Part shown: piece after piece, positions 62,011 through 64,000 of the stretch | How positions within the stretch are numbered: the first letter of the stretch is position 1 | Layout: each line of letters begins with the position of its first letter | Source: Caproicibacterium lactatifermentans | GTDB taxonomy: Bacteria; Bacillota; Clostridia; Oscillospirales; Acutalibacteraceae | Assembly: GCF_013315815.1 (NCBI RefSeq) | Contig: NZ_CP046051.1 | Span: forward strand, 1,827,501-1,891,500 | Length of the DNA stretch: 64,000 nt | Reading direction: 5' to 3' | Notes under the pieces: model-generated | The model's database searches: none | The model's input: only the letters and a program-made list of their open reading frames with translations | Told to the model about the DNA's origin: nothing | Program-made: the position numbers and the translations under genes

Positions 62011-63483
62011 TTACTGGACTGCCTTTGCGGCCGTAACCACCGCATCTACATCCGTGCTGTTTGCCAGTCCCAGCGTCACACCATCCGCTGTAACCAGATA
62101 CCGCCGGCTGCCGGAAGCGTAGAACGCATAGGTATGGTGTACCTTCGTGTCAAAGCCGCTGACCGTCAGCATCCACGCCGGTGTACCGGAAGGCTTCGCA
62201 CTGCTGGCCTCCAGCACTTTCAGCGCGGCCGCTTTATCAAAGAAGCTGCTGTAAGTGCTTTCCGTTTTCACCTTTTTGCCGTTGCACACGGTAGAATAGG
62301 TATAGGAAGGAACGTCCTCCGTGGAGGAGCTTTCGTTCTTCGTGCGGGAAATAACCATACTGTAAACCGCGCTGCCGCCTTTCAGCGTAACGCCGGCCAA
62401 ATCGTTCCGCTCGTTTTCCAAAACCGTAGTACGCTGCAGGTCAAAAGCCTTTTGTGTCAGCCACGTCAGGTTGCTGCTTTCCACCAGATAAACCACACGG
62501 CCGCCCTTCATCATAACATAATAGGTTCCGCTGGTCTTTTCCGCACCGACCAGCAGTGTCCCGCTTCCGGAAGTGGACGTATAGGCAAGTTGTGAAATTG
62601 GCTTATCCAGTCCGTAAGTCTTCAGCTGCGCGGCAGTTGGGTCCAGCGCCTCCGCGCTGGAAGCGCTGACCGCAGCTGCGGCATTGGCGAGGATTTCCAC
62701 TTTGCCGCTGTCCGCCGGGCAGCCGTTTACCTGCCACCCACTGCCGGAACGAACCAGATGGAACGCGCCGTTCTGGTTGGTCACATCAATTTTTTGGAAT
62801 GCCGCACTCATGTCCGCCGTGTCTGAAGAAGTATCAGAGGAAGCGGAAGGCAGGGAAACGCTGGTCACCTGTTTGGAAAGGTAAGCTGGAAGCCCCTGCA
62901 ACAGCTCATCCGCAATGCCCGCCGTATAGACGGTGTCTTTCCCCTGCAGCATGACATAGTGTGCCGAGGAGTCCAGCGGTGTTGCGCTGCCGACCAGCAG
63001 GGTGATTTTTTTGCCGTCCTTAAATGTGCTGGTAATTGTCGCTGTCGGATTTTTTAGGCCATAGTCCGCCAAGGAACCGCTGGATGCACCGAGGTTCTTC
63101 ACCGCGGTCAGGCTGTAGCCGTCCTGTGCCGCTGTACTGATAGTATCGGCAGTTGTAGACATACCGCTCAGCTCCTGAATGCGGAAAACGACCTTGGAAG
63201 AGGCTGTGGAAGAAGTGCTGCTGCCGGAAGGAGCTGCCGCCGCGGAGCTAGCTGCTTTTGCGGTGGCCTCTTTATCCGGAACAATGGTGTAGCCGCCCGC
63301 CGTATTCTTTACGGACATGCTGACAAGGTCACTGTCCTTGTAACTGTAAAGCGTAGCTGTGTTGTCCGAAGAATCGGAGGAGGAGCTGCTGCTGGAAGGT
63401 GAAAAATGCAGCCATGCCAGTGCTCCGGCAAGCCCTGCCACACAAATCAGCAGAACAATCAGTACACGCTTGGGGTGCCTCAT
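62011..63483 (-). CDS. DUF4340-domain membrane-anchored protein
   Basis: The product is 490 aa. A short basic N-terminus and one membrane segment (about residues 7-26) precede a Ser/Asp-rich stretch and an extracellular region made of DUF4340 repeats (ATLYSYKDSDLVSMSVKNTAGGYTI, then DYGLKNPTATI and TYGLDKPISQL segments). It is usually encoded after GldG-like ABC auxiliary genes, as here: its ATG shares one base with the stop of the upstream gene (TAATG). It is probably part of an ABC export complex of unknown substrate. Confidence 0.85.
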   Translation of the reverse strand: MRHPKRVLIVLLICVAGLAGALAWLHFSPSSSSSSSDSSDNTATLYSYKDSDLVSMSVKNTAGGYTIVPDKEATAKAASSAAAAPSGSSTSSTASSKVVFRIQELSGMSTTADTISTAAQDGYSLTAVKNLGASSGSLADYGLKNPTATITSTFKDGKKITLLVGSATPLDSSAHYVMLQGKDTVYTAGIADELLQGLPAYLSKQVTSVSLPSASSDTSSDTADMSAAFQKIDVTNQNGAFHLVRSGSGWQVNGCPADSGKVEILANAAAAVSASSAEALDPTAAQLKTYGLDKPISQLAYTSTSGSGTLLVGAEKTSGTYYVMMKGGRVVYLVESSNLTWLTQKAFDLQRTTVLENERNDLAGVTLKGGSAVYSMVISRTKNESSSTEDVPSYTYSTVCNGKKVKTESTYSSFFDKAAALKVLEASSAKPSGTPAWMLTVSGFDTKVHHTYAFYASGSRRYLVTADGVTLGLANSTDVDAVVTAAKAVQ

Positions 63484-64000
63484 TACAGTTTCCTCCTTTT
63501 ACGATACACCACGATTCCCGCCACAAACAGGCAGACCGGAATGATAACAGTAAAGACGCCAAAGCCAAGCAGCAGGCTGGAAGCACTGGACAGCTTAATG
63601 TCCATCGCATTGGTCTGCACCGGTGTAACCGTTACCGCGCCGGTGCCGTTTGTTCCGGTCAGATACCGGGCAAGGTCCGCGCACCAGTTTCCGTTTGAAT
63701 AGGTATTCGTGTTGATAATGCCATCGGCAAAGAAAGCGGAGCTGCCGCATACGGCGACATTGGCATTGACCTTTTTGCCTTTCACTGTTAAATTCTTCTG
63801 TGCAGCGGCGGCGAGGACCGAGGCTTCCTGTGTTTTGCCGGAAGCAGAAGCACTGGTATCCGACGTACCCACCGAATAGGAAGTGCTGCCGGACTTAACC
63901 AGCGCACTGGTGGTGACACCGCTCACCTCAGAAAGCGTCATGCTCTGCGAAATTGGCATTAGAAGGTCATTGTAAGTAGTGTTCGCCTTATTCAGCGTGA
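63483..64000 (-). CDS. GldG-like ABC transporter auxiliary protein (partial)
   Basis: The frame is open to the right edge of the window, so the N-terminal part is missing. The visible 172 residues end in a membrane segment (SSLLLGFGVFTVIIPVCLFVAGIVVY) and a KRRKL tail, preceded by an extracellular region with VAVCGSSAFFADGIINTNTYSNGNW, typical of the C-terminus of GldG-type (ABC_transp_aux) proteins, which resemble gliding-motility auxiliary subunits but occur widely in non-gliding Firmicutes. An ABC permease and ATPase are expected further right on the minus strand. Confidence 0.8.
   Translation of the reverse strand, partial: TLNKANTTYNDLLMPISQSMTLSEVSGVTTSALVKSGSTSYSVGTSDTSASASGKTQEASVLAAAAQKNLTVKGKKVNANVAVCGSSAFFADGIINTNTYSNGNWCADLARYLTGTNGTGAVTVTPVQTNAMDIKLSSASSLLLGFGVFTVIIPVCLFVAGIVVYRKRRKL

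Noticed and set aside
61222..62595. 457-aa plus-strand ORF over the PTS gene end and the DUF4340 gene
   Set aside because: Out-of-frame shadow of the EIIC domain running past a terminator into an antisense gene.

Overview
The window reads as chromosomal DNA of a spore-forming Clostridia member, most likely an Oscillospiraceae (Clostridium cluster IV, Caproicibacterium-like) species. The pointers are the 16S sequence (the Firmicutes-type stretch with an ATTGCACAATGG block), a SpoIIE sporulation phosphatase, the [FeFe]-hydrogenase maturase HydF, a tryptophan T-box, ECF-type uptake genes and strong AGGAGG-type ribosome sites. The genus is inference; the phylum-level placement is well supported.

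Layout. 1-2190: the start of an rRNA operon on the minus strand (16S, tRNA-Ala, tRNA-Ile; 23S lies off the window) with a clear promoter. 2245-5776: a transglutaminase-like lipoprotein and spoIIE (minus). 6007-9903: an aminotransferase, a T-box-controlled trpS and a flippase-like membrane protein (plus). 9954-12584: a Ca2+-type P-ATPase. 13054-13524: a small unknown protein and rubredoxin. 14268-17484: an ECF transporter operon (EcfT, fused EcfAA', S component). 17759-22606: a large secreted amylopullulanase-like enzyme with tandem C-terminal repeats.

22.7-44.7 kb is an accessory island built from several acquisitions. It holds an IS481-like transposase scrap; a trehalose operon (GntR regulator, phosphotrehalase, PTS EII in A-B-C order); an Lsa-type ABC-F resistance gene behind a leader-peptide attenuator; a serine hydrolase; a truncated IS3 element abutting an AT-rich Sau3AI-like restriction-modification cassette; an unrecognised two-gene module cut by an IS; and two identical 1906-bp IS3-family copies in inverted orientation. 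Those copies bracket phage genes (terminase small subunit, ParB-methyltransferase, a cut C5-methyltransferase). A large serine recombinase that has lost its catalytic N-terminus follows.

44.7-64.0 kb returns to core genes: rlmD-like methyltransferase, a short-chain dehydrogenase, a YuiD/PAP2-like protein, an arginase-like protein, the division operon ftsE-ftsX-M23 peptidase, a PucR-type regulator, an MsmK/UgpC-type sugar ATPase, an RsuA-type pseudouridine synthase, a DUF4830-like protein, a VanY-type carboxypeptidase, tRNA-Thr(CGT), hydF, argH, a fructose-type PTS EIIABC, and a DUF4340/GldG-like membrane module running off the right edge.

Functionally the region combines starch and trehalose use (extracellular glucan hydrolysis, PTS uptake, a shared sugar ATPase), fermentative hydrogen metabolism (HydF, rubredoxin) and sporulation/envelope functions with a mobile island carrying defence and antibiotic-resistance genes. 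No CRISPR array was seen. The best candidates for something undescribed are the truncated two-gene module at 36.0-37.2 kb, the inverted-IS phage-gene cassette, and the gene-free 13.6-14.3 kb stretch.
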